A DNA stretch of 36,113 bases. Origin: an uncultured Robiginitomaculum sp. (GTDB lineage: Bacteria > Pseudomonadota > Alphaproteobacteria > Caulobacterales > Maricaulaceae). The position numbers were made by a program, and so were the translations under genes. Shown here in pieces: positions 15,391-24,137 of this stretch (within the stretch, counting starts at the first letter, position 1; each line of letters begins with the position of its first letter). A model generated the notes under the pieces. That model had not been told where the DNA came from, ran no database searches, and saw only the letters and a list, made by a program, of their open reading frames with translations. The DNA lies in contig CALLXE010000045.1 in assembly GCA_938015875.1 (NCBI GenBank), positions 1-36,113 of the forward strand. Direction: 5' to 3'.

Positions 15391-16801
15391 GTCTAAAAAA
15401 CCTCAAAATGAAAATGCCGCTAAGGGCCAAAAAATGTGGGGCGGTCGCTTCACCGATACCCCGTCCGGCATCATGCAAGCCATCAATGTCTCAATCGATT
15501 TTGACCGCCGCCTCGCCGCCCAAGATATTCAAGGCAGTCTCGCCCACGCAGCAATGCTAGCTAAGCAAGGTATTATTTCAAGCGATGACCATGCGGCTAT
15601 TTCGCAAGGCTTGGCAGAGATTAAAACCGAAATTGACGAGGGCCGATTTGCATGGTCGCACGAGCTTGAAGATATTCACCTCAATATTGAAGGCCGCTTG
15701 CGCGAGAAGATCGGCGACGCCGCCGGACGCCTGCACACCGGCCGGTCACGCAATGATCAAGTCGCGACAGATTTTCGCCTTTGGGTGCGCGGCAATCTTG
15801 ACCATTTCGCAGGCCGCCTTGACGCGCTCATCCGCGCGCTCCTTGCCCAAGCCGAAGCCAATACGGATACGATCATGCCCGGCTTTACCCACCTGCAATC
15901 CGCGCAACCCGTTACATTCGGCCATCATATGCTGGCCTATGTAGAAATGTTTGCCCGCGATAAATCCAGGTTTGAGGATTGCCGCAAGCGGATGAATGAA
16001 AGCCCCCTTGGCGCGGCCGCTCTGGCAGGGACGCCTTACCCGATTGATCGCGATATGACGTCAAGTGCACTCGGGTTTGACCGTCCTATGGCAAATTCTC
16101 TGGACGCTGTTTCCGCCCGTGATTTTGCCATTGAAGCCCTTGGCGCGGCGAGTATTTGCGCAACCCATCTGTCGCGCCTTGCCGAAGAAATTGTCATTTG
16201 GACATCGGCGCAATTTGCGTTCATCAGCCTGTCTGACAAATACACGACCGGCAGTTCCATCATGCCACAAAAGCGAAACCCTGACGCGGCCGAACTCGTG
16301 CGCGCAAAAGTCGGGCGTATTGTCGGCGCGACCACATCTTTGATGATTGTGATGAAAGGCCTGCCACTGGCTTATTCCAAAGATATGCAGGAAGATAAAG
16401 AGCCCGTGTTTGACGCGTTTGAAGCCCTTGATTTGGCCCTTGCCGCTATGACAGGAATGGCCGGCGATATGACGCCGAATAAAGACCGCCTCGCGGACGC
16501 GGCCGGTGCAGCCTATTCCACGGCTACGGATTTGGCTGATTGGCTGGTCCGCAGCCTGAATATGCCGTTTCGCGATGCCCACCACGTCACCGGGACCATT
16601 GTCGCGCTGGCAGAAAAGCAGGGCAAGACCCTCGATGCGATGGATTTATCCGACATGCAAACGGTTGAGCCGCGCATTAATGATGACGTATTTTCCGTGC
16701 TGTCCCCGCTCGCCTCTGCAAGCAGCCGCTTAAGCTATGGCGGCACTGCGCCGAGCAATGTTGAGGCGCAAGTCGCGCGGTGGAAAGAAAAACTGGCTTA
16801 A
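15389..16801 (+). CDS. argH: Argininosuccinate lyase
   Basis: ArgH splits argininosuccinate into arginine and fumarate, the last step of arginine synthesis. The 470-residue protein has the superfamily signature [12 protein letters not shown] (catalytic serine in the flexible loop), the [12 protein letters not shown] substrate loop, and [16 protein letters not shown]. The start is not certain: the ATG at 15389 gives a polar lead of 15 residues before MWGGRF, where many family members begin their homology, and the ATG at 15434 is the alternative. No good Shine-Dalgarno precedes either. The promoter must lie inside the tlpA coding region, since the two start codons overlap. Confidence 0.96.
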   Translation: MSKKPQNENAAKGQKMWGGRFTDTPSGIMQAINVSIDFDRRLAAQDIQGSLAHAAMLAKQGIISSDDHAAISQGLAEIKTEIDEGRFAWSHELEDIHLNIEGRLREKIGDAAGRLHTGRSRNDQVATDFRLWVRGNLDHFAGRLDALIRALLAQAEANTDTIMPGFTHLQSAQPVTFGHHMLAYVEMFARDKSRFEDCRKRMNESPLGAAALAGTPYPIDRDMTSSALGFDRPMANSLDAVSARDFAIEALGAASICATHLSRLAEEIVIWTSAQFAFISLSDKYTTGSSIMPQKRNPDAAELVRAKVGRIVGATTSLMIVMKGLPLAYSKDMQEDKEPVFDAFEALDLALAAMTGMAGDMTPNKDRLADAAGAAYSTATDLADWLVRSLNMPFRDAHHVTGTIVALAEKQGKTLDAMDLSDMQTVEPRINDDVFSVLSPLASASSRLSYGGTAPSNVEAQVARWKEKLA

Positions 16802-16818
16802 ACGCGAAAAGAGCGCGC

Positions 16819-17586
16819 CTAGCGCAAGGTAACGCCTGTAATTGACGCGCCCTTAACGGACACCGGCCCGACCAGCTCGCCGGCGCGGTAAAGTTCAAGC
16901 GCGCCGCCGTCGCGCGCCGAGAATGTGTAATTGTCCGTAATCTTAGCTTCGAACAGCTCGCCCGGCACAAAAATACGGGACGTCAAAACATTGCCCTTAT
17001 CGTCAGAAATCTGAACCCAAGTTGCAGCCCTCGCGCGAAGGGACACAATTTGCGGGTCGCCTTTGGTCGGCACCGGCATAGCCAGTCCCAAATCAGACGC
17101 AGGCACAACCGCAGAGACGGCCGGGGCCGCAGCTTCGGCCTTGGATGTCATGCCGTACCAACCGGCCAGAACCGCAAAAGCGCCCAGAGTCATTACGGCA
17201 GCGACAGAGCCGCGCGGTAAGCGAATAGTCCGGCGGGCTACATAATGGGGCGCGGCGCGCATGCCCAGATCCCGCGGAATTTCGCTCTCAATTTTATAGC
17301 GGGCAACGGCATCAACGACATCAAACCCTAAAAACTTGGCGTAAGATCGCATAAAGCCCAGAACATAGCCAAGGCTGGGCAGTGCATCTTTGTCGAGGTC
17401 TTCAATTGCTCGCAAATAATCTTCGCTGATGTGCAGCGTTTTGGAAACTTGCTGCAACGTTTGACCGGACGCCTCACGTGCGGCGCAAAGCTCTGCGCCA
17501 ATATGGTCATCGGGCAGCACAGCGTCTGCCTCGGCAGCAGTGCCAAGCGGAATGCGCCCGTTTTCTGATAATATGGCGTTTGCCAT
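16819..17586 (-). CDS. RodZ-like protein: HTH_25 domain, membrane anchor, DUF4115
   Basis: The 255-residue protein has an N-terminal cytoplasmic helix-turn-helix of the RodZ/Xre type (about 29-95: GAELCAAREASGQTLQQVSK, then HISEDYLRAIEDLD and LGYVLGFMRSYAKFLG), a basic stretch, one membrane helix (about 127-146), and a periplasmic beta-rich DUF4115 domain (about 180-255). This order is that of RodZ, which links MreB to the elongation machinery, though alphaproteobacterial members are often annotated only as DUF4115 proteins. I chose ATG 17586, which has AGGA seven bases upstream; an upstream in-frame start at 17655 is less likely. It converges on argH with a 17-base gap. Confidence 0.88.
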   Translation of the reverse strand: MANAILSENGRIPLGTAAEADAVLPDDHIGAELCAAREASGQTLQQVSKTLHISEDYLRAIEDLDKDALPSLGYVLGFMRSYAKFLGFDVVDAVARYKIESEIPRDLGMRAAPHYVARRTIRLPRGSVAAVMTLGAFAVLAGWYGMTSKAEAAAPAVSAVVPASDLGLAMPVPTKGDPQIVSLRARAATWVQISDDKGNVLTSRIFVPGELFEAKITDNYTFSARDGGALELYRAGELVGPVSVKGASITGVTLR

Positions 17587-17736
17587 AACAGTCCTGTCGG
17601 TTTGTGGCAGATCCGGACAAAATATGACCAAATCGTTAACACGGATAAAGCACATGCTTATCTTTAAGAAAAGCCCCTAAGATGCGTAAATAGCTGATTT
17701 GAGTTAATTTTTGGCTTATTTCGCAATATTTTCTGA

Positions 17737-17758
17737 CGGCAAACGTGCAATTTTGCCG
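17737..17758. repeat. Hairpin in the leader region of dsbB
   Basis: CGGCAAA (17737-17743) and TTTGCCG (17752-17758) are perfect complements around an 8-base loop. The element lies 36 bases before the dsbB start, within the 208-base gap between dsbB and the divergent RodZ-like gene. No T-run follows, so it is not a simple terminator. It could be a leader structure or a protein site. I see no clear promoter boxes in the rest of the gap. Confidence 0.35.
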
Positions 17759-17794
17759 CCGTGACAGCCCCGGCAATTCCGCCTATATTTCATT

Positions 17795-18316
17795 ATGTCT
17801 TTTATTTCCGATATTTTTCGCCCCCATATTTGGCCTCGCATCGCTTTTCTGATCTCGCTGGGAATGCTTTGCAGCGCATGGGCGTTTCAATATCTTGGCG
17901 GCCTTGCGCCTTGCCAAATGTGCTATTGGCAACGGCACGGACATAAAGCGGTTTTAGCGGTCAGCCTCGCCGTCATTATTGCCTTGGCTTTGCGCGGAAG
18001 ATCACGGGAAACCATTTTAAAAATCGGGCTGTGGCTGATTGCTTTGGCCTTTGCAGTCTCGTCCGGGCTGGGCGCTTGGCATATGGGCGTTGAGCACGGA
18101 TGGTGGGAAGGCCCGAAAACCTGCATGGTCGGACCGATAGGCCCGATTACGATGGGTGGGTTTGAAGACAGCCTGAAAGGCCCGATAAAAATGCCGGCCT
18201 GCTCTGATGTTGTTTGGTCGCTGTTTGGTCTGTCTATGGCCGGATGGAATGCGCTTGTATCCGGCGTTGCCGCGCTTATCTCAATAAGTGTTGCGACCCG
18301 CAAAGGAGACTTATAA
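17795..18316 (+). CDS. dsbB: Disulfide bond formation protein DsbB
   Basis: DsbB reoxidises DsbA by passing electrons to quinone in the inner membrane. The 173-residue protein has four hydrophobic helices and both periplasmic cysteine pairs: CQMC in LAPCQMCYWQRHGHK (about 33-47, the WQR being family-typical) and the second pair formed by CMVG near 110 and PACSD near 130. The segment LFGLSMAGWNALVSG near the end is also characteristic. Its stop overlaps the coq7 start (TAATG), so DsbB and ubiquinone hydroxylation share a transcript; both depend on the quinone pool. Confidence 0.94.
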   Translation: MSFISDIFRPHIWPRIAFLISLGMLCSAWAFQYLGGLAPCQMCYWQRHGHKAVLAVSLAVIIALALRGRSRETILKIGLWLIALAFAVSSGLGAWHMGVEHGWWEGPKTCMVGPIGPITMGGFEDSLKGPIKMPACSDVVWSLFGLSMAGWNALVSGVAALISISVATRKGDL

Positions 18317-18879
18317 TGCCCCGCCCTGCCCGCCCCGGTCCAAAAGCTAAAACAAGCGCCGCGCCGCGCCTTGCTGAGATATTGCGCGTTGATCACGCCG
18401 GTGAATATGGCGCCGTGGCGATTTACAAAGGCCAGCAAGCCGTTTTTGCCCGCCGCGCCAAAACGCGCAGCATCGCCGATCAGCTCAAGCATATGGAAGA
18501 AGAAGAACAAAAGCATCTGGACGCTTTTGACGATCTTTTAATCGAGCACAATGTTCGCCCCACCGCCATGACTCCCATTTGGAATTTGGCGGGATATGGT
18601 CTCGGCGTTGTGACCGCCCTGATGGGCGAGAAAGCGGCCCATGCCTGCACCGAAGCCGTAGAAAATGTTATTGAGCAGCATTACGGCGAGCAGGTTGAAG
18701 AACTTAAAGACAGCGAGCCGGAAATGTCTGCAACATTTGCGAAATTTCGCGAAGACGAACTGTCTCATCGCGACATTGCCGTAGAAAACGGCGCGCAGGA
18801 CGCCCCGGGATATGCCGTACTGTCACGGGTCATCACGGCCGGATGTAAGGCCGCGATCAAAATCACCGAGAAGATTTAG
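18316..18879 (+). CDS. coq7: COQ7-type demethoxyubiquinone hydroxylase
   Basis: COQ7 is a di-iron monooxygenase that performs the C6 hydroxylation late in ubiquinone synthesis. The 187-residue protein shows the ferritin-like ligand set: RVDHAGEYGA (E30), an ExxH in EEEEQKH (E64, H67), ACTEAVENVIEQHYGEQ (E116 region), and the last ExxH in DELSHRD (E148, H151). The short bacterial form without a mitochondrial leader is as expected. The start at 18316 is fixed by an AAGGAG (18303-18308) and the overlap with the dsbB stop. Confidence 0.95.
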   Translation: MPRPARPGPKAKTSAAPRLAEILRVDHAGEYGAVAIYKGQQAVFARRAKTRSIADQLKHMEEEEQKHLDAFDDLLIEHNVRPTAMTPIWNLAGYGLGVVTALMGEKAAHACTEAVENVIEQHYGEQVEELKDSEPEMSATFAKFREDELSHRDIAVENGAQDAPGYAVLSRVITAGCKAAIKITEKI

Positions 18880-18885
18880 GCGCGC

Positions 18886-19476
18886 TTACTTGCGTTTGGC
18901 GCTTTGTATAATGACGGGCTTGGGAAGAAACTGACCTTGGGTCGCCGGGTTTTTTGATGGCCCTGCGCTGTCCAAAGCCTGAATTTTTTTAACCACATCC
19001 ATGCCCTTAGTGACTTTGCCAAACACGGCATAGCCTTGTCCGTCCGGATTGCGCGCGCCGCCGTGATCGAGAAAACTGTTATCGCCGATCGAGATGAAAA
19101 AATACGCAGCGCTGCCGGTACCCACGGCGTCGCGGGCAATCGAAAGCGCGCCGTCATTATGGGTCAAGCCGGTTATATCAGTCGGCTCGTGTTTTATAGA
19201 CGGCGTCACGGGAACCGTAGACAGCAGACCGCCCTGTATCAGGCTCATCCCCATATCGCGCGGGTCGTTGTCCGGACGCACGACGCGGTAAAACCCCTCC
19301 CCATCGTAAAGACCTTCGTCAACATGATAGAGGAAATCCGCCGCCGAAAGCGGGGCTTTATCCTCATAAACTTCGATACTAATATCGCCCAAATCGGTTT
19401 TAAAAACGACATTCGGATTGCCGCAGGCCGCAAGCAGCAGCGCGCCGATTGCCGTCAAAGCTCTGAGCGTCTTCAT
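18886..19476 (-). CDS. Cyclophilin-type peptidyl-prolyl isomerase, lipoprotein
   Basis: The 196-residue product has a lipoprotein signal (LLAAC, Cys19) and a cyclophilin domain that speeds cis-trans isomerisation of prolyl bonds in the periplasm. Seen elements are the opening strand VVFKTDLGDISIEVYEDKAP, FYRVVRPD with the catalytic-type arginine, LIQGG, SAAYFFISIGD (the F-F-I substrate pocket), and YAVFGKVTKGMDVVKKI. The C-terminal tail (QGQFLPKPVIIQSAKRK) is typical of bacterial PpiA-like proteins. Its ATG overlaps the stop of a 55-residue membrane protein gene upstream (ATGA), so translation of the two is probably coupled. Confidence 0.92.
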   Translation of the reverse strand: MKTLRALTAIGALLLAACGNPNVVFKTDLGDISIEVYEDKAPLSAADFLYHVDEGLYDGEGFYRVVRPDNDPRDMGMSLIQGGLLSTVPVTPSIKHEPTDITGLTHNDGALSIARDAVGTGSAAYFFISIGDNSFLDHGGARNPDGQGYAVFGKVTKGMDVVKKIQALDSAGPSKNPATQGQFLPKPVIIQSAKRK

Positions 19477-19640
19477 TCGATGCGCGGACCGCCACCGCCG
19501 CGTTTAATCACGACATCGGCAATCAGTGTGGCGCAAAAGCCTAAAAACAAGGCGAAAATCGGATGGCGCAATATCAGCAAAACAGCAATGCCGACGCCCA
19601 TGCCGATGATCAGAGAATAAGGATGAATTTTATTGGTCAT
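19473..19640 (-). CDS. Small membrane protein, 55 aa
   Basis: A short reading frame opens at ATG 19640 and ends in TGA at 19475-19473, overlapping the cyclophilin ATG (19476). The peptide starts MTNKIHPYSLIIGMGVGIAV. It has two apolar stretches (about 9-23 and 27-45) joined by a short LRHP turn, and ends in a basic, glycine-rich tail (KRGGGGPRIE). That shape suggests a two-helix hairpin in the inner membrane. I know no named family. The ATGA overlap with a conserved gene and the sensible membrane pattern argue that it is real. It may help couple expression of the cyclophilin. Confidence 0.68.
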   Translation of the reverse strand: MTNKIHPYSLIIGMGVGIAVLLILRHPIFALFLGFCATLIADVVIKRGGGGPRIE

Positions 19641-19657
19641 AGATAAGATATAAGCCT

Positions 19658-20272
19658 TCAGCGCTCTAATTCAACGTCCCAGTAAAGATAGTCCAGCCAG
19701 CTTTGGTGCAGATGATTGGGCGGGAAGCGGCGTCCCTGCGCCTGAAGCTGATGCATGTTTGGCTCATAGGGCTTACGCGCAGGCTGCATTTTCGCGTCTT
19801 TGGGCAAGCGCCCGCCTTTGCGAAGATTACAGGCGCTGCACGCCGCCACAATATTGGTCCATGTCGTTTTGCCGCCAAGCCGTTTGGGGATCAGGTGGTC
19901 AAACGTCAGATCGTCTCCGCTGCCGCAATAAACACATTCAAATCCGTCTCGCAAAAACAGATTGAACCGGGTAAACGCCGGATTGCGGTTTTGCACCACG
20001 AAATCTTTCAGGCTGACTACGGAAGGCAACTGCATTTCAAAACTCGTGCTGCGCACGACGTGGTTATAGTGATTAACGACGTTAACGCGCTCTAGAAAAA
20101 CGGCTTTAATAGTGTCTTGCCAAGACCAAAGCGAAAGGGGGTAATAGGACAGGGGCTGGTAATCAGCGTTCAGGATCAAGCACGGATAGGCCCCGCTGCC
20201 GACGGCATCAGGTTCACCGATCGGATTGGCCATAATCGGGCCGGCCGGAAGAGATGTATCTATGCGGCCCAT
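19658..20272 (-). CDS. HNH endonuclease family protein
   Basis: The 204-residue protein is of the HNH type widely conserved in alphaproteobacteria. The N-terminal part reads LILNADYQPLSYYPLSLWSW (about 32-51), and the HNH module has a CVYC zinc knuckle (C113, C116), FDHLIPKRLGGKTTWTN (H126, N140) and a second knuckle CSAC (C145, C148). It should bind zinc and may cleave or nick DNA, though the housekeeping role of this group is not settled. There is no restriction or phage partner nearby. An in-frame ATG at 20233 is a possible later start; neither has a clear ribosome site. Confidence 0.88.
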   Translation of the reverse strand: MGRIDTSLPAGPIMANPIGEPDAVGSGAYPCLILNADYQPLSYYPLSLWSWQDTIKAVFLERVNVVNHYNHVVRSTSFEMQLPSVVSLKDFVVQNRNPAFTRFNLFLRDGFECVYCGSGDDLTFDHLIPKRLGGKTTWTNIVAACSACNLRKGGRLPKDAKMQPARKPYEPNMHQLQAQGRRFPPNHLHQSWLDYLYWDVELER

Positions 20273-20445
20273 ATGCGGCCCCGGCGGTTAATTTTTGATA
20301 TGAAGCAATTATGTGGTTTGAAGGCTGTTCTCCCGGTAATGTTATCGTTACGCTAACCGAGAAGGGTGAGACGTGACAAGTGAGAAAAAATCATGACTTT
20401 TTACCGAATCCCGACGCCGGGTAAGCGCGTCAGGTCACGCCTGCG

Positions 20446-21273
20446 ATGATTACGCGTTTTGCGCCCTCCCCGACCGGATATTTGCATCTTGGTCACGCTC
20501 TGGCTGCCAAGCGCGCTTTCGGGTTCGCAAAAGTTGCCGGCGGGGTCTGCCATTTGCGCATTGAAGATATCGACAGCACGCGCTGCCGGCCGGAATTTAC
20601 GGACGCCATTTTTGAGGATTTGGCGTGGCTTGGGTTTGATTGGCCCAAACCTGCGCGGGTGCAGAGCGAACATTTGGGCGATTACGACGGCGCGCTTGAA
20701 GCGCTGAAATCTCGCGGACTTGCCTATCCGTGTTTTTTGACGCGGCGCGAAATTGCGGCCGCAGAGCAAGCGCGCGGCGCGCCTTACGCAGGCCCTGATA
20801 CGCCGCCGGGTGATGATGAAGTGGCTGCAAAAATTAAAACCGGACAGACCCCGGCATGGCGACTGTCTATGACGGCCGCTAAGGCGGAGCTTGGCGCGCA
20901 GTTTAACACTCTGAGCTATACCGAAAGCGGCAAAGCGGTTCCCATTGACGCAAACGCTTATGGCGACGTTGTTATTGCCCGCAAAGATATTGGGACAAGC
21001 TACCATTTGGCCGTCACCTGTGACGACGCTATGGGGGGCATTACCGATGTGGTTCGCGGACAAGATCTGCAGGCAATGACCGGTCTGCACACCCTCATCC
21101 AAACCCTGATGGGGTGGGCGCACCCGGACTATCATCATCACGCTTTGATAATGAAAAATGAAACCGATAAGCTATCCAAACGCAGCGGCGATACATCCGT
21201 TCGCGCTTTGCGGGACGCCGGCTATACAGCCTTGCAGGTTTTAGATATGGCGGAGCGGGCCGTTTCAGATTAA
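20446..21273 (+). CDS. gluQ: Glutamyl-Q tRNA(Asp) synthetase
   Basis: GluQ-RS is a shortened glutamyl-tRNA synthetase that activates glutamate and attaches it to queuosine in the anticodon of tRNA-Asp. The 275-residue protein holds the catalytic core only: RFAPSPTGYLHLGHA (HIGH-type motif, 14-17), the LRIEDID segment, a WRL strand, SYHLAVTCDDAMGGITDVVRG, and the KMSKS counterpart KLSKR. The anticodon-binding domain is absent, as in all GluQ-RS. The zinc site of the E. coli enzyme seems lost: only the first cysteine (AYPC) is clear. The next gene begins ten bases downstream. Confidence 0.93.
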   Translation: MITRFAPSPTGYLHLGHALAAKRAFGFAKVAGGVCHLRIEDIDSTRCRPEFTDAIFEDLAWLGFDWPKPARVQSEHLGDYDGALEALKSRGLAYPCFLTRREIAAAEQARGAPYAGPDTPPGDDEVAAKIKTGQTPAWRLSMTAAKAELGAQFNTLSYTESGKAVPIDANAYGDVVIARKDIGTSYHLAVTCDDAMGGITDVVRGQDLQAMTGLHTLIQTLMGWAHPDYHHHALIMKNETDKLSKRSGDTSVRALRDAGYTALQVLDMAERAVSD

Positions 21274-21282
21274 GACGATTTC

Positions 21283-22332
21283 ATGAGCGCAGCATCATCA
21301 TCTTTTGCCCAAGACATTTGGTATTTCGCGGCCCTGTCCGGGGATATAAAAACCGGCAAGCTTATCCGTATTGAAATTGCCGGAGAGCCGATTACGTTGG
21401 GCCGCAATAAAGACGGAACCGTCTTTGCCCTGCGTGATATTTGCCCTCACCGCGCCGCGCCGCTTTCCGCCGGACAGATTATTGGCGACGCCGTGGAATG
21501 TCCGTATCATGGCTGGAAGTTTTCCGGCAAGACCGGCGCTTGCACAGAAATACCCGCACTGTGCGAAGACAGCGACATGGACACAAGCAAGATACGGGTG
21601 CCCACATATCCGATACGCGAAGACGGCCATTTGATCTGGGTTTGGCTGTCGTCTGAGAAGCGGTTTGCAGGCAATCCTGATATTGAGCCGCCACAATTTG
21701 ACATGGCTCGGATTAAGCCGCGCATGCGCGATAGCTTAATGCTGAACTGTCACGTCGATCATGCCGTTATCGGCCTCATGGATCCGGCTCACGGCCCCTT
21801 TGTGCACAAACAATGGTGGTGGCGCAGCGCAAAATCCATGCACGAAAAAGCCAAGCAGTTTGAGCCGCGCGAAATGGGCTTTGCCATGGCGGCCCACAGC
21901 CCGTCATCCAACAGCTTTGCCTATAAATTGCTGGGCGGGAAACCTGTGACAGAAATTACGTTCTGCCTGCCCGGCATCCGGACAGAGGAAATCAAAGTCG
22001 GCAAACGCACCCTGTTGTCTTTTACCGCGGTTACGCCGGTTGACGAAAATCACACGGAAATTACGCAAGTGTTTTTCACTGATATGCCGCTTGTCAAACT
22101 GCTGACGCCAATTCTTAAAATCGGGGCGCGCAAATTTCTGCGTCAAGACGGCAATATGGTGGACTTGCAGCAAATGGGTTTGAAATACGATCCGAACCTG
22201 ATGCTGATTGAAGACGCCGATACGCAGGCAAAGTGGTATCACCGCCTGAAAAAAGAATGGGCCGCGTCCCGAGCGGAGACGCGACCCTTTGTAAACCCGG
22301 TCAAAGCAAAAGTGCTTCGCTGGAGAAGTTAG
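21283..22332 (+). CDS. Rieske-type non-haem iron oxygenase, alpha subunit (VanA-like)
   Basis: The 349-residue protein has an N-terminal Rieske 2Fe-2S domain (CPHRAAPLSAG with C54 and H56; CPYHGWKF with C73 and H76) and a C-terminal catalytic domain with the mononuclear iron site DPAHGPFVH (D167 bridging, H170, H175). Such enzymes demethylate or hydroxylate aromatic or other small substrates, using electrons from a separate reductase. No reductase or ferredoxin gene is adjacent. The length and single-subunit form resemble vanillate O-demethylase oxygenase; the true substrate is unknown. It lies ten bases behind GluQ-RS and is probably read from the same transcript. Confidence 0.92.
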   Translation: MSAASSSFAQDIWYFAALSGDIKTGKLIRIEIAGEPITLGRNKDGTVFALRDICPHRAAPLSAGQIIGDAVECPYHGWKFSGKTGACTEIPALCEDSDMDTSKIRVPTYPIREDGHLIWVWLSSEKRFAGNPDIEPPQFDMARIKPRMRDSLMLNCHVDHAVIGLMDPAHGPFVHKQWWWRSAKSMHEKAKQFEPREMGFAMAAHSPSSNSFAYKLLGGKPVTEITFCLPGIRTEEIKVGKRTLLSFTAVTPVDENHTEITQVFFTDMPLVKLLTPILKIGARKFLRQDGNMVDLQQMGLKYDPNLMLIEDADTQAKWYHRLKKEWAASRAETRPFVNPVKAKVLRWRS

Positions 22333-22341
22333 TGGCGCTTA

Positions 22342-23076
22342 TCAAATACTGACGCCGTGCAGGCCGAATACCTCGTCTAAAAGCGCAAAGGTCGCGTTCC
22401 AGCTGCGCTGCGCGCTGGCTTCATTATACATAAGGCCCAAATCCTTATTGGCCGCGCCCGGCACAGTGAACGCATGAGTCGTGCCGCCATGCGCCATGAT
22501 TTGCCAGTCGCACTTTGCGTCGGTTAATTCTTTACCTAACGTCAAAACGGTTTCAGGCTTGGCCATCGGATCATCCCAGCCATGGGCGACCAAAACTTTG
22601 GCTTTAATCTTTTTCTTCGGCAGATCAGGCGCATCCAGCAAACCATGAAAGCTGATCGCGGCTTTGATATCGGCCCCGGAACGGGCCAAATCCAGCGTCG
22701 TCAGGCCGCCGAAACAAAAACCGAGCATGGCCAAATTATCAGCGTCAACTTCGTCCATAGCGCTTGCGGCTTTCATGCCGGCTTTAATGCGGGTCAGAAG
22801 CGCTTTGCGGTCTTCCTTCAGCGGGCCCATAAGCGCCATTTTATCATCAATGCTGTCAGGCCGTGCGCCGTCGCCGTACAGGTCAGGAACAAAGCCGACA
22901 TAGCCCAGCGCGGCCATTTGCACCGCTTGCTGCATGGCAAAATCATCAAGTCCGCCCCAAGCGTGACCGATCAAAACACAAGGCCGCGCAGACGCAACGG
23001 ACTCATCCCAAGCCACATAGCCAATGCATTTTTGTTTGCCGTCAAAATACTCAACAGGTTTGGTCGTGATGTTCAT
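22342..23076 (-). CDS. Dienelactone hydrolase family protein
   Basis: The 244-residue alpha/beta hydrolase has the cysteine nucleophile characteristic of this family in GFCFGG (C121), an acid in HGWDDPM (D168 or D169) and a histidine in HGGTTHAFT (H201). The oxyanion segment GHAWGGLDDF lies at 38-47 and the loop FVPDLYGDG at 62-70. Family members hydrolyse dienelactones in chlorocatechol breakdown, but many act on other esters. Here it converges with the Rieske oxygenase gene (nine bases apart); they are on opposite strands and so not an operon, though both may serve aromatic breakdown. Confidence 0.9.
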   Translation of the reverse strand: MNITTKPVEYFDGKQKCIGYVAWDESVASARPCVLIGHAWGGLDDFAMQQAVQMAALGYVGFVPDLYGDGARPDSIDDKMALMGPLKEDRKALLTRIKAGMKAASAMDEVDADNLAMLGFCFGGLTTLDLARSGADIKAAISFHGLLDAPDLPKKKIKAKVLVAHGWDDPMAKPETVLTLGKELTDAKCDWQIMAHGGTTHAFTVPGAANKDLGLMYNEASAQRSWNATFALLDEVFGLHGVSI

Positions 23077-23228
23077 AACATATCCTCAAATTCGTGATTG
23101 CGAACTCCATACAACACCGCCGGGCGGCTATCAATCGGCGCGAAGGCCGCATGGGCGAATAAGCGTGAATTAACGCAATATTATCCATATTTTGGTTGGC
23201 TGATGCCAAATCTATCAGGGAGCTTATT

Positions 23229-24137
23229 ATGAGCCATATCAAGACCGTTTTCATGGGCGCTTGCGCCGCCGCCATTCTTTGCGCCTGCGCGACGCCGCAA
23301 TCCAACCCGCATTATAAATATTCCAGCAAAATGCCGGCTGATACCTCTGCAAGCGGCGCCTATCAAAGCGCGCCGGCGCAGGCTCCTGTTACCTATCAGG
23401 CCGCGCATACGGTCGAAACTTACTCTCAGCCGGCTTATGTACAAAGCGCAAGCTACTTGCAGCCCGTCGCATACCAATCGCCGCAAACCCGCCAAGCCTG
23501 TTTGGTGAAAGAGCAAAATCGCAAGATTGCAGGCGCAGCCATTGGTGGCGCAATCGGCGCTTACGCCGGCAAAAAGCTTGGCGGCGATGATAATGACACG
23601 CTTGGCATGGTCGGCGGCGCTGCAATCGGCGGCATTGCCGGTTACGGCGCGGGCGATATGACGACAGATTGTGACCCTGTCGCCGCGGCACCGATTTCGG
23701 CGCATAACGCTGCCGGCTATCCGGCATCCCCTGTCGCAAGCCCGTTACCTGCACAGGCGCAAGCCGTAACGACCGCGACACGCTACGAGGCGCCTGTCAT
23801 GATTGAGACCGGCGGTCCGTTGAGCCAAGAAGAAATGCAGTACGATTATAATAATGGCGGCTATGTGACAGCGCCGCAGACTACGCAAGCAGCTGTGACC
23901 GCCCCTGCGCCCGCCGTGACGCAGCGCCTCTATGACGCGCCGGCTGTGGCCGCCGCGCCAATGACCGTATCCGCGCCGGCCGGCGTGACATATATCGTGC
24001 AGGAAGGCGACACGGCCTGGAACCTGTCGCGCAAGACCTGCTCTTCAATAACAGACATCAAAGCGATGAATAATCTGGAAGGCGACTTCCTCATCAAAGC
24101 CGGCGAAGCGATATTGCTGCCGGCTTCAAAATGCTAA
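23229..24137 (+). CDS. Outer-membrane lipoprotein with glycine zipper and LysM-like domain
   Basis: The 302-residue protein has a lipoprotein signal (LCAC, Cys20), a Tyr/Gln/Ala-rich spacer, and a glycine-zipper region (about 107-152: AGAAIGGAIGAYAGKKLGG, then GGAAIGGIAGYGAG) like those of 17-kDa surface antigens and SlyB. A low-complexity Ala/Pro/Thr stretch follows, and the C-terminal LysM-like segment (about 254-299) contains YIVQEGDTAWNLS. LysM binds peptidoglycan, so the protein may tether outer membrane to wall. AGGGAG lies six bases before the ATG at 23229, which sets the start. The stop overlaps that of the converging channel gene by four bases (CTAA). Confidence 0.85.
   Translation: MSHIKTVFMGACAAAILCACATPQSNPHYKYSSKMPADTSASGAYQSAPAQAPVTYQAAHTVETYSQPAYVQSASYLQPVAYQSPQTRQACLVKEQNRKIAGAAIGGAIGAYAGKKLGGDDNDTLGMVGGAAIGGIAGYGAGDMTTDCDPVAAAPISAHNAAGYPASPVASPLPAQAQAVTTATRYEAPVMIETGGPLSQEEMQYDYNNGGYVTAPQTTQAAVTAPAPAVTQRLYDAPAVAAAPMTVSAPAGVTYIVQEGDTAWNLSRKTCSSITDIKAMNNLEGDFLIKAGEAILLPASKC

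Noticed and set aside
20401-21141. 246-codon frame antisense to gluQ
   Set aside because: It mirrors the codon pattern of the sense gene, has no domain pattern and no ribosome site.
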